Of a stretch of 64,000 bases of DNA, positions 56,018 to 64,000 are shown piece after piece. The position numbers were made by a program, and so were the translations under genes. This DNA is from Diadophis punctatus similis. Lineage: Eukaryota > Chordata > Lepidosauria > Squamata > Dipsadidae. Positions within the stretch are counted from its first letter, which is position 1. Each line of letters starts with the position of its first letter. The DNA lies in assembly GCA_023053685.1 (NCBI GenBank), contig JALIGW010000063.1, positions 1,903,614 through 1,967,613 on the forward strand. The letters are read 5' to 3'. Under the pieces are notes generated by a model. It was not told the DNA's origin and made no database searches. It saw only the letters and a list, made by a program, of their open reading frames with translations.

Positions 56018-59000
56018 AAGCGAGAGCCAACAGATGACCACTGTTAAGAAAAGAAAATAAGACCCTCAGCCAGTCCTGTGGGGTGTGCGCACACCCACCT
56101 CTCGCTTGATCTCTCTCTCTCTCTCTCTCTCTCCGAGGAACGCGATAGAGCTACAAGTCCCAGGTAAGATGTGCATCTTGTGGACCAGCCCACCCTGTCC
56201 TGCATCACCTGCCACCCCCAAATTGTGCCCTCTATGAGACACACGTCCTACCTGACACTTGTAGCTCCGTCGCATTCCTTGACGTTGTGTCCACTGACCC
56301 TCCCCCGCCTCCAGCTCTTGAAAGAAGCGGGAGGGGGAAGAAACTGTCGCGTTCTGCCTGAGGCAAAGCACCTGACTTTCCTACTTCCTCCCCCCCTCTC
56401 TCAGTGGGGGGGAGGGGAAGAGTGCACGTAAGACACAGCACAAGGACAAGGAACATTTTGGCTGCACGCTGAATGCAAGAAATCTTTCTCTCCTCCAAAT
56501 TTCACCAGAAATGAGTCTTCATGAGACTCATCGCACATCAGCAGCCTCTTGGAGTGAAAGGGGAGAAAGATTTCTTGCATGCAGCATGCAGCCAAAAGGT
56601 TCCTTGTCCTGGCGCTGTGTCTTACATGCACTCACCCCACTGCCCAAGAAGTTTGGTCGCTGGCTGCTTCTGTTGCTGCGCCCGGCTAGATGTTTGGCTG
56701 TCAGCTCGGGTTTGGTTGCTGCCTGCTGCCCTCACTGCTGCCACCTACAGAGGCCCTGGCTGGCCCCCTGCAGGCTCAGCTGCAGGCAGGGAGCACTTGC
56801 CACGGCCGAGCCGGCTGAGCTTTGTCTGTCGGGGCTGCCCTCAGCAGGGCTGGCTGGTGTCTCTCTGCCAGGTGCCTGGGAAGAGTAAGTGGGGCCTGTG
56901 GGAGGAAGGGAGTGCAGGCAAGTGTCCTGCGAGGCTCCCATCCCCAGGAGGAGCCCGGCTCAATCGCCATCCCGTCTGGTGACTCCCAAGGTGGAGGGGC
57001 TTCCCTGGCATGATGGAAGGCATTCCAGTCAGTCAGCGCTCAGGTGGGGTGACCGCAGGGAGATTGGAGCGGAGAGGAGCTGGGGGGAAGGGGAGGCCTC
57101 CAATGACCATCACCATAGAGCGGGAAGTGCACTTGCAGAGCAGCCGCTACCCTGGCTGGGGTTTAGAAGCCGCAGAGCCGGAGTTTGGGGGAGAGAAAGA
57201 AACACTTCTGCTGCTTTCTTTCCATGCAGCCAAAAGCAGAAGCAGCAGAAGTATTTCTTTCTTTCTCTCTCCCAAACTCCGGCTCTGTGTCTTCCAAACC
57301 CCAGCCAGGGCAGTGGCTGCTCTGCGAATGCGCTTCCCCCTCCATGGTGATGGCTGGAACTGGAACTGGAACTAAACAGACCAGCTGAGAGATGCCATGG
57401 AGCTGCCAGATTCCAGTAAGATGCGCGACTTGCGGCCCGGCCTGCCTCCTACACCCCAAAAATTATAAGCCCCACCCATAATAAGGCCAAAGCCATATTC
57501 AGGGAAACATGGTATATCTCAGTTTACAGGTTACATGTTACAGATTACAGATTGTTAGAGTTGGAAGGGACCTTGTAGATCATCTAGTCCGACCCCCCAC
57601 TCAAGCAGGAGTCCCTACAACATTTTGGACAAATGGCAGTCCAATCTCCCTTTGAAAGTCTCAAGTGTTGGAGCTCTTACAACCTCCGCAAGCAAGCTGT
57701 TCCACTGGTTGATCGCTCTCACTGTCAGAATGTTTCTCCTTATGTCCAGGTTGAATCTTTCCTTGGTCAAAATTCTATCCATTATTCCTTGTCTGGCCTT
57801 CAGGTGCTTTGGAAAATAGCCTGACTCCCTCCTCTCTGTGGTAGTCCCTCAAGTATTGAAACACTGCTATCATGTCTCCCCTGGTCCTTCTCTTCGCTAG
57901 ACTGGCCATGCCCAGTTCCTGCAACTGCTCTTCGTATGTTATAGTTCCCAGTCCCCTAATCATCCTGGTTGCTCCCCTCTGCACTTTATCTAGAGTTTCA
58001 ATGTACTTTTTGTTGTGTGGTGACCAAAACTGGATGCAGTACTCCAGGTGTGATCTAACTAAGGCTTTATAGAGTGGTACTAGTACCTTCCTAGTCCTAG
58101 ATTGTATCCCTCTATTAATGCAATTTAGGATTGCATTGGATTTTTTTGCTGCCACTGCACATTGCTGGCTCATATTTAGTTGGTTGTCCACCAAGACTCC
58201 AAGATCCCTCTTGCAGTCACTGCTATTGAGTGTGGTTTCACCCACTTTATATGTATATCTTTGTTTTTTCTTACCCAGGTGTAGGATTTTACTTTTCTCT
58301 GCATTGAATTTCATTTTATTAGATTAGGCCCAGTGTTCAAGTCTGTCAAGATCCATCTGGATCCTGAGCCTGTCCTCTGGGGTATTAGCTACTCCTGCCA
58401 GCTTGGTATCATCTTCAAATTTGGTTAGTTCCCCTTCTATTCCCTCATCTAGGTCATTTATGAAGATATTGAAGAGTATTGGGCCTAGGAGGGAACTTTG
58501 TGGTACCCCACTGCTTACTTCTCTCCATGTGGACTTAGACCAATTGAGGACTACTCTTTGGGTATGGTTAGTCAGCCAGTTGTTAATCCATCTGGTGGTA
58601 TAGCTGTCTATCCCACTTTTTTCTAGCTTACGAAGAAGTAGGTTGTGGTCTACTTTGTCAAATGCTTTGCTGAAGTCCAAGTATATTATGTCCACTGTAT
58701 TTCATAGTAGTTTACCAACTACTATGGCTTTCTTGTTTCTCAGTATCAGCTGTCATCCAAAGAAGGTCTTTCTTGGAATGTGAAAGGAGAGACTATAAAA
58801 ATAATATTACTTACTGTTTTCTCAGATAGTGAAAAATGCACCAAGTGCCCAGATGATAAATATGCAATTGATGACAGAGTGCAATGTATCCCCAAAAGAA
58901 TAACCTTCCTGTACTATGAAGAATATCTGGGCATCATCCTGGTCTCCTTTGCTGTACTCTTGTTTCTAACAACAGGCCTTGTTTTAGTCATATTCCTTAA

Positions 59001-59730
59001 ATACCTAGAAACTCCCATTGTCAAAGCTAACAACCGTGACCTGTCCTACATCCTCCTGGTTTCCCTCATGTTCTGCTTCTTGTCCTCCTTTTTCTTCATT
59101 GGCAGACCAAAGAAAGCCACATGCCTTCTCCGACAAACAATGTTCAGCATTATCTTCTCAGTAGCTGTGTCTTGTGTGTTAGCCAAAACAATCATGGTAG
59201 TGCTGGCCTTCCTGGCCACTAAACCAGGGAACAGGGTGAGGAGATTGTTGGGGAAGAGCTTGGCCAATTCCATCATCCTTTCTTGTTCTGCTGGAAAAAT
59301 TGTAATTTGTGCAATCTGGCTGGGAGTTTCTCCTCCATTTCCTGACTCTGACTTGCATTCCCAGCCTGGAGAGATCATCCTTCAGTGCAATGAAGGCTCT
59401 GTGACCATGTTTTATGTTGTTCTCAGCTACATGGGTTTCCTTGCTGCCATTTGCTTCACAGTGGCTTTCCTGGCCAGGAACCTGCCTGGGGCCTTCAACG
59501 AAGCCAAACTGATCACGTTTAGCATGGTGGTCTTCTGCAGCGTCTGGATCTCCTTCCTGCCCACCTACTTGAGCACCAAAGGGAAATACATGGTGGCCGT
59601 GCAGGTTTTCTCCATCTTGGCTTCTGGTGCTGGGCTGCTGGGCTGCATCTTCTTCCCCAAGTGCTACATTATCATCCTGAGACCAGATCTAAATACTAAG
59701 GGACATTTAATGATAAAAGTCGGCATCTGA
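42944..59730 (+). CDS. Vomeronasal type-2 receptor, copy E (six exons, intact)
   Basis: Exons: 42944-43161, 43702-43993, 47513-48307, 54015-54227, 55246-55372 and 58826-59730, together 849 codons without a break. Signal peptide (1-19), Venus flytrap (to about 506), cysteine-rich domain with all cysteines seen in the family copies here (C513 and C556 present), and seven-helix domain. Intron 2 holds an L1-like element, intron 3 a gypsy element, intron 5 a DNA transposon and a CR1 piece. This enlarges the gene to 16.8 kb, but splice borders are untouched. It is the best candidate for a working receptor. Ligand unknown. Confidence 0.92.
43702..43993 (+). CDS. V2R copy E exon 2
   Basis: 292 bp, tttttttacag to CCACAG|GTTTGT, open frame with [10 protein letters not shown] and [11 protein letters not shown]. 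Confidence 0.92.
44216..44382 (+). repeat. Left copy of 167-bp direct duplication
   Basis: Intron 2 sequence from tctaaaatgaac to ttttgtattctt, repeated at 47207-47373 with about six differences, immediately bordering the L1-like insertion. Confidence 0.88.
44383..47206 (-). mobile_element. L1-like element with ORF1 only (HAL1-like)
   Basis: A 2.8-kb insertion in intron 2 of copy E, minus strand. The A-rich 3' end is at the left (complement of tttttattgacctttttt), and the GGAAGGGGAAGGAGCG 5' end is at the right. ORF1p remnants are clear: a coiled coil with the repeated [13 protein letters not shown] pattern and an RRM-like stretch (45821-45360), then the C-terminal domain and a Glu/Arg-rich tail (45194-44898). 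No ORF2, endonuclease or RT is present between ORF1 and the 3' end. The 5' region (45830-47206) is AT-rich non-coding. Confidence 0.65.
45909..45997. repeat. (AAT)n microsatellite
   Basis: About 30 AAT units inside the 5' region of the L1-like element. Confidence 0.95.
47207..47373 (+). repeat. Right copy of 167-bp direct duplication
   Basis: Second copy of 44216-44382. Some of its differences (aactgatt) agree with copy C rather than with its partner. Confidence 0.88.
47513..48307 (+). CDS. V2R copy E exon 3
   Basis: 265 open codons between ttgcttcttcag and GGCAG|GTATGG. Has Gly (GGA) where copy D has TGA. Confidence 0.93.
48599..48816 (+). repeat. Gypsy 5' LTR
   Basis: 218 bp, TG at the start and CA at the end, with AATAAA at 48759 region. 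The following TTGGCGACGAAGGTGGGA is the likely primer-binding site, although the matching tRNA is not certain. Confidence 0.9.
48941..49990 (+). pseudogene. Gypsy gag, broken
   Basis: Starts [21 protein letters not shown] frameshift near 49085 and a reverse SINE at 49201-49436 break it, then it resumes with [20 protein letters not shown] and ends in a CCHC zinc knuckle [14 protein letters not shown] (about 49897-49938). Gag forms the particle and binds RNA. Confidence 0.85.
49201..49436 (-). mobile_element. Sauria-type SINE inside gypsy gag
   Basis: Reverse complement of the SINE body (GTCAACCTTGAGC-type, GATTTGAACAGC, head ACTGCACCAC). CTTCAA on both sides looks like a short target duplication. 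Confidence 0.9.
50100..50562 (+). pseudogene. Gypsy protease region
   Basis: Aspartic protease signature IDTGSS at about 50177-50194, then a frame change into the frame with [16 protein letters not shown], which is the usual end of gypsy proteases. Confidence 0.75.
50580..51441 (+). pseudogene. Gypsy reverse transcriptase with YFDN active site
   Basis: Blocks [34 protein letters not shown] and [13 protein letters not shown] are present. The catalytic YxDD reads Tyr-Phe-Asp-Asn (about 51035), so the second metal-binding aspartate is lost and the enzyme should be dead. Confidence 0.88.
51443..51960 (+). pseudogene. Gypsy RNase H
   Basis: [33 protein letters not shown] and [10 protein letters not shown] carry the acidic residues. 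The frame is separated from RT by a one-base shift at about 51441. Confidence 0.85.
52078..53000 (+). pseudogene. Gypsy integrase
   Basis: HHCC zinc finger (HEGHPG to CPPCQKS), then the DDE core with [20 protein letters not shown] and [10 protein letters not shown] frameshift near 52840 puts the C-terminal chromatin-binding tail ([20 protein letters not shown]) in another frame. Confidence 0.88.
53293..53306 (+). other. Gypsy polypurine tract
   Basis: AAGGGGGGAGGGA-type purine run directly before the 3' LTR, the usual primer site for plus-strand synthesis. Confidence 0.8.
53307..53686 (+). repeat. Gypsy 3' LTR, interrupted by a LINE
   Basis: Matches the 5' LTR in two parts, 53307-53418 and about 53578-53686, with a 160-bp LINE 3' end between them. 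The LTR halves differ from the 5' LTR at several positions, so the insertion is not recent. Confidence 0.88.
53419..53577 (+). mobile_element. LINE 3' end within the gypsy LTR
   Basis: Matches the 3' UTR of the LINE in intron 1 of copy C (gacgtgcataa, ccctgtcctaatgt) and ends in an AAATA-rich tail. Confidence 0.8.
53692..53905 (+). mobile_element. Sauria-type SINE split by the gypsy insertion
   Basis: Continuation of the SINE whose first 29 bases are at 48570-48598. Paralogous to 12358-12576 in copy C. Confidence 0.85.
54015..54227 (+). CDS. V2R copy E exon 4
   Basis: 213 bp, open, caattctag to AAG|GTGCTT, with [17 protein letters not shown]. Confidence 0.92.
55246..55372 (+). CDS. V2R copy E exon 5
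   Basis: 127 bp cysteine-rich exon with [20 protein letters not shown] and CIPCPEG. Donor GAAG|GTGAGT. Confidence 0.92.
55812..57513. mobile_element. TA-type DNA transposon, non-autonomous, in intron 5 of copy E
   Basis: Ends TGTGTTTCCCTGAAAATAAT and, inverted, ATTCAGGGAAACATGG with TA at both borders. The interior is GC-rich, with (GA)n at 55983-56016, (CT)n at 56108-56133, and inverted pieces around 56440-56600 and 57180-57290. No transposase is recognisable. Superfamily inferred from the TA borders and end sequence. Confidence 0.65.
57518..58700 (-). mobile_element. Inverted CR1 3' half in intron 5 of copy E
   Basis: The minus strand reads the CR1 RT palm to C terminus ([15 protein letters not shown] to [14 protein letters not shown]) and the 3' end at 57533-57610, in the same family as 38590-41727. 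The palm motif reads Phe-Glu-Asp-Asp instead of Phe-Ala-Asp-Asp. Broken near 58320 by a TAG. Confidence 0.88.
58826..59730 (+). CDS. V2R copy E exon 6 (seven-helix domain)
   Basis: 905 bp, after ttttctcag, open to [16 protein letters not shown] start, [36 protein letters not shown] and a short KVGI tail. Confidence 0.95.
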
Positions 59731-59835
59731 TCATGAAATAGTTTCTTAGGCTCATATAATACTTAATTATTTATTACAGTTATTATTGAGTTTGCCTGCT
59801 TGTTTTGAAAATTAAGGTTATTTAAAATGAAAAGA

Positions 59836-59841
59836 AATAAA
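59836..59841 (+). terminator. AATAAA poly(A) signal of copy E
   Basis: About 105 bp after the stop, conserved with copies C and D. Confidence 0.55.
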
Positions 59842-60434
59842 CATACAAAGAATGGAAGACTAACTTAAGATAATCATCAAAGTGTAAAATAAATAAATTA
59901 ATAATTGAAATTGTCATGAAAGTAGGGAAGGACAAGGTAAGAAATGAGATTTTATTATCATATAGGACTGACTGACTGACTGAATAAGTAATTAAACAGA
60001 CAAATGTTTGAAACAAGTTTACCAGTCAGTGGGTGGGATCCTCTTCAGTGTATTTAAAAAGAAAGAACATCACATCTTTCCAACTTTGTAAAATCTTTAT
60101 TTTTTGTAATCTTTTGTAATATACAGCAAAGAGGTGATTTTAGAGTCCTTTTTGGAAAACTTTATAAATGCTTTGTTAAACCGATTTAAAGACTATGAAG
60201 TTAATTACAAAGAATCTCTGGTGTGGGAAAAATCTGTATTGTTTGTTAATCAATTGAAAAACAAAACCTTGAAAGTTGATTACCAGAACACAATATGACC
60301 ACTTTAAAGGAATCATGTGATCTATCGGCCGGTAGAGTGCTTGAACTTTTTAAAACTTTTCTTAAACCAGAAATATGTTAATATGTTGTGAGCCGCCCAG
60401 AGTCCCCTGGGAGTTGGGCGGCATAGAAATCCAT

Positions 60435-60577
<143 letters not shown>

Positions 60578-60584
60578 GTGAAGG

Positions 60585-61015
60585 CAGAGAAGTACTTTAG
60601 GAGACAATTGAAATGGATTTACTGGAGTTAGAAATGCACTTGGATGACCATATAAAAATTGAGTGGATTATCCCTACAGACTGAAATACATACAGATTTT
60701 TTGCAGTTATTTCATGGAAAGTATAAGTGGACTTAAAGATAATAAAAATTTTGAAAAGAAGAAAAGATGATAGAAGAAAACAGGAGTCAGAATTATTTAT
60801 TTATTTATTTGATTTAAGAATGGTTGGGAGAAAAAAGGAATATAACATATATACAATATGTACATATCAGCGGTGTGTTGTTTGGTCTGGTTCTGCGAAC
60901 CGGTAGCGGAGTCGGCGAGAGACTCCACCCACCTGCCCGGGACACTTCTGCGTATTTGCAGAAGCGTCGTGTGAGCGCAGTGTGGTAGCAATGAGTTTTA
61001 GAACTTACTACTGAT
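60585..61015. other. 3' flank of unit E
   Basis: Same sequence as 36914-37380 and 24443-24890. No gene. Confidence 0.6.
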
Positions 61016-61079
61016 ACACGTACACGTACACGTACACATACACATACATGTACACGTACATGTACATGTACACGTACAC

Positions 61080-61110
<31 letters not shown>

Positions 61111-61333
61111 TACACGTACATGTACATATATATATGATGACCTGGGGCATGGCACAGAGATCACACAGGCAGCTGGCAGTCGCACGAGTGAAAACCGGTA
61201 GCAATGGGTTTTAGAACCTACTACTGATACACGTACATGTACTCATATACATATACATATACGTATACGTATACGTATACATATACGTATACGTATACGT
61301 ATACATATACGTATACGTTTACGTATACTTACA

Positions 61334-61396
<63 letters not shown>
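61016..61396. repeat. Compound (ACATAC/ACGTAC), (ATACGT) and (CA)n array
   Basis: Three related tracts: 61016-61134, 61224-61335 and CA at 61336-61396. The six-base tracts are partly self-complementary because ACGT and GTATAC are palindromes. Confidence 0.9.
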
Positions 61397-61400
<4 letters not shown>

Positions 61401-61498
61401 TTCCTGGACTTCCTGACTTCCTCTGCTGGATTGCTTGCTTTGCAGTCATGGTGCTCACAACGTTGGGCTGGACTGTTTGCAGCCAGAGGCTACTTGAG

Positions 61499-61500
<2 letters not shown>

Positions 61501-61558
<58 letters not shown>
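61501..61558. repeat. (GT)n microsatellite
   Basis: 29 GT units. It lies in an inverted version of the repeat block that carries (CA)n at 4241 and 25109. Confidence 0.95.
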
Positions 61559-61561
<3 letters not shown>

Positions 61562-61689
61562 ATATCACATTGCTCTGGGACTTGCTAGAAATGTGGGAGG
61601 GTTTGTGAAAATTGGGAGAAATAAACGGGCAGTTTGAACGGCCAGTTGCCTGTGAGATCTCCGTGCCGTGCCACAGGTCATCATATATA

Positions 61690-61830
61690 TAGGAGCAATC
61701 TCACATTGCTCCTAGAAGCAGGAAGCAGAAGACAACACCCTGAAGATGATGAATGAGACTTCATCGAAACGTCGCCAAGACACTATAACGCAGGAGAAAA
61801 CCCGAATACCCAAAGACCTACATATATATA
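61690..61830 (+). mobile_element. Penelope-like terminal repeat fragment
   Basis: Same sequence, opposite strand, as 4836-4975. It includes CTGAAGA at 61740-61746, a six-base stem GATGAA/TTCATC and GAAAC at 61766-61770. No coding sequence is attached. Confidence 0.55.
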
Positions 61831-61939
61831 GGGCACAGCACGGAGATCACAGAGGCAACTGGCCGTTCAAACTGCCCTTTTATTGCTCCAAATTTTCACA
61901 AACCCTCCCACATTTCTAGCAAGTCCCAGAGCAATGTTA

Positions 61940-61984
61940 TCACACACACACACACACAGACACACACACACACACACACGCATG

Positions 61985-62023
<39 letters not shown>
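61940..62023. repeat. (CA)n microsatellite
   Basis: CA tract with a few GCATGCACG interruptions, between an unclassified repeat (61830-61939) and the GC-rich unit F block. Confidence 0.9.
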
Positions 62024-62025
<2 letters not shown>

Positions 62026-62033
62026 CAACCAGC

Positions 62034-63180
62034 TCAGTGGTGGGTTCCTACCGGTGCGGTCCACTCTATAGCACTGTTAGTGGCCTGCTGGTGACATGAC
62101 AGTACTGGTGCCGTCGGTTGCCAGTGCCTGGGTGCCGCCATTTAAAAAAAATTTTTTTATTTTTTTTTTATTTTTCTTCTGCGCATGCTCAGAAGCCAAG
62201 CTTCCGGCACTGCGCATGCGCTGCCTTCCTACCCCACAGTGAGTCAAAGCAGGGGAGGATGGCTGAGGGAGCATGTGAGACACTAAAAGAACGGGCAGCA
62301 GGAGCTATCTCAGTTCCCCTCCCTTCAGCAGTCCGAGAAACCACGAACGTGCGGTGATGATCCCAGACATTTTCGCATGTTCGAGGCTTCTCGAGCTGCT
62401 GAGGGGAGGGGGAATGGGTGGCAGGAGCCTAGGATCATCGAATGGGGAGAAGCATTCAGGCCAGACGGAGCCTCCTAGAAGAACCGCTGCTGCGGTCTTG
62501 CTGCTCCCGCTGCGGGGGGCTGCATTGCGGGTGGACAATGAAACCTCTGCTTCTCCGGCCGCTGCCAAGCTCCCGAGGCCGTCAGTCTCGGCCACCACCA
62601 TCCGGCTCCTCCCACCCCTTCCCCACCTTTAATGAGTCTGGGCTGGGAGAAGCCCCCGGCTCGCTCGCTATGGGTCCCAGGCCTGTCCCTGCAAAGTGGC
62701 GGCGGTGGCATCGCCGTCAATACTGCCGGGAGCTTCCCTCCTCTGCCGCCACCTCCGCAGCTGCTGCTTTCAGCCAGGGGACTGAGCACAGTGAATGAAG
62801 GCAACTCTCTCGACGGGCCCAAGTATGAAGAAGAGGAGGTGGCCATCCCACTGAATGAGCCCCGCATAAACCAGTGAGTATGCCCCCACCAATCCTCGCC
62901 CCATCCAGGCTAAGGATTCAGATGATGAATAAGTCCCTGTTTCTCCCGGTTTCTAGCAAAGCACCCGGTGGATGTGTGTTGTACTGAGCAAGTCCTGAAA
63001 GTTTCTTTGTGCCTCCTGTTTTTCTTCCCGCATCCCATTGGAAGCTGCTTAGTCAACTGCCTGCCCATGCCCAGCTGCCTTGTTTAGGGTGACACACCAC
63101 CTCCTTGCAAAAGGGGGTGGGAAGGAACACTTGCAGGGTAGAGCTGAGGAATTTGCATAGTTTCTGACAGATAAAGTCGC
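62034..63180 (+). repeat. GC-rich duplicated 5' block (right copy, unit F)
   Basis: 62272 onward matches 1-904. Its first part (62034-62230, gggttcctaccggtgcggtcc, ctgcgcatgctcagaagcc) matches the 5' end of the CR1 at 37384-37600, which suggests LINE promoter-type sequence. It contains the same open stretch with YEEEEVAIPL before GTGAGT (about 62780-62882). Confidence 0.5.
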
Positions 63181-63565
63181 TCAGATCAGGTTGAACCTGG
63201 ACTCTGGCTGGACAGGGCCAGTTGAGTTGACCGGGGCGAGCCTTAGTCTGGTTTTATGGGACAAGTTTGAGACAGTAACTCCTGATGCTGTGGACAAGGC
63301 TGTGGGAGTGATGAGCTCTTCCACCTGTTTATTGCACCCATGTCCCTCCTGGCTGGTTTCGGCCAGCAGGGAGGTTTCACATAGCTGGATCCAGGAGGTG
63401 ATCAACGCTTCTTTTAGAGAGGGATCCATACCGCAACCCTTAAAGGCTGCAGTGGTGAGACCCCTCCTTAAAAATCCTTCCCTGGACCCAGAACACCTGA
63501 AGAACTTTCGTCCGGTCTCCAATTTACCTTTCTTGGGTAAAGTTGTTGAGAAGGTGGTGGCTATC
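63181..63565 (+). mobile_element. CR1/L2-type LINE fragment (unit F)
   Basis: Right-hand copy of 905-1290 with the same truncation points, so the two were duplicated together. It reads slightly further in frame (LKNFRPVSNLPFLGKVVEKVVA). Confidence 0.8.
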
Positions 63566-64000
63566 CCCATAACGTATTCCATATTTACCCAATGATAAAG
63601 TTCACCAGTAATCAATTTCCAGACCCTTTGTCTCAAATATCATCCCAAAATTGATATTTCTAGGGGAAATGAAATTTCACTTTCGAATGTGCAATTTTAA
63701 AATCACTTCTGATTTGGGATTAATATATGGAGATCTAGGGGGAGTGTCACACAATCCTTGTACTCAGAGCAACTTACAAAATTTTAGGTGGGCAATGGCA
63801 GGAAACCAGGCGAGGAGTGAAGGAGGCTTGGGCTGCGTGGTCCGGGTGACAAGTGGTGGCAAGCAGGTGGGCAAGGAACCAGAGAACAGCTGGGCAGTGG
63901 GCATGAGTCTAGATGAGGCCAACGCAGACGAGGCAGGATAAGGATTGGCTGGGAGGGTTGGGGCAGAGTGTGGTGAGCCAGTGGTGCGATCAGCCAGTTC
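63565..64000 (+). promoter_or_regulatory. Start of V2R 5' flanking region, unit F
   Basis: Matches 1290-1745 upstream of copy A closely. Exon 1 of a further V2R copy would be expected about 0.5 kb beyond the end of the window. Confidence 0.6.

Overview
The window is vertebrate chromosomal DNA, most likely from a squamate reptile and probably a snake. It carries introns with GT/AG borders, tRNA-derived Sauria-type SINEs, CR1, L1, Penelope and DIRS retroelements, many long (CA)n, (TA)n and (AAAT)n tracts, and a tandem cluster of vomeronasal type-2 receptor (V2R, class C GPCR) genes. V2R clusters of this kind are known from snake and lizard genomes. Species and chromosome cannot be told from the sequence.

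All V2R copies lie on the + strand. Copy A (about 2272-3774) keeps exons 1-2 and is then fused to 3' flanking DNA, so exons 3-6 are missing. Copy B (4491-6446) is a decayed exon 1/exon 2 relic of a more divergent subfamily. Copy C (8450-22888), copy D (28072-36187) and copy E (42944-59730) have the classical six-exon layout with identical exon lengths (218, 292, 795, 213, 127 and 905 bp). C and E read open through all six exons (849 aa each). D has one in-frame TGA at codon 240. The first 1.76 kb and the last 1.73 kb of the window are copies of the same 5' flanking segment, so another unit (F) should start just beyond the right edge.

The units share promoter-side and 3' flanking sequence and differ mainly in the transposons they have collected. 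Each paralogue gives an empty-site reference for insertions in the others. C carries a LINE tail in intron 1, two SINEs in intron 3, a Penelope fragment split by a hAT MITE, and a 6.1-kb DIRS-type tyrosine-recombinase retrotransposon in intron 5. D carries an L1 tail in intron 4 and, in intron 5, a TA-flanked DNA transposon containing a 144-bp minisatellite. E carries an ORF1-only L1-like element in intron 2, a 5.1-kb Ty3/gypsy element in intron 3 that is itself hit by a SINE and a LINE, and a second TA-type DNA transposon plus an inverted CR1 piece in intron 5. A near full-length CR1 (37384-41727) lies between D and E.

Functionally, the receptors would be expressed in vomeronasal sensory neurons and bind peptide or protein cues through the exon 1-4 Venus-flytrap domain. 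No bacterial operon, CRISPR array or clear novel defence-type system is present. The unusual content is the nested mobile-element architecture and the birth-and-death record of the receptor array.
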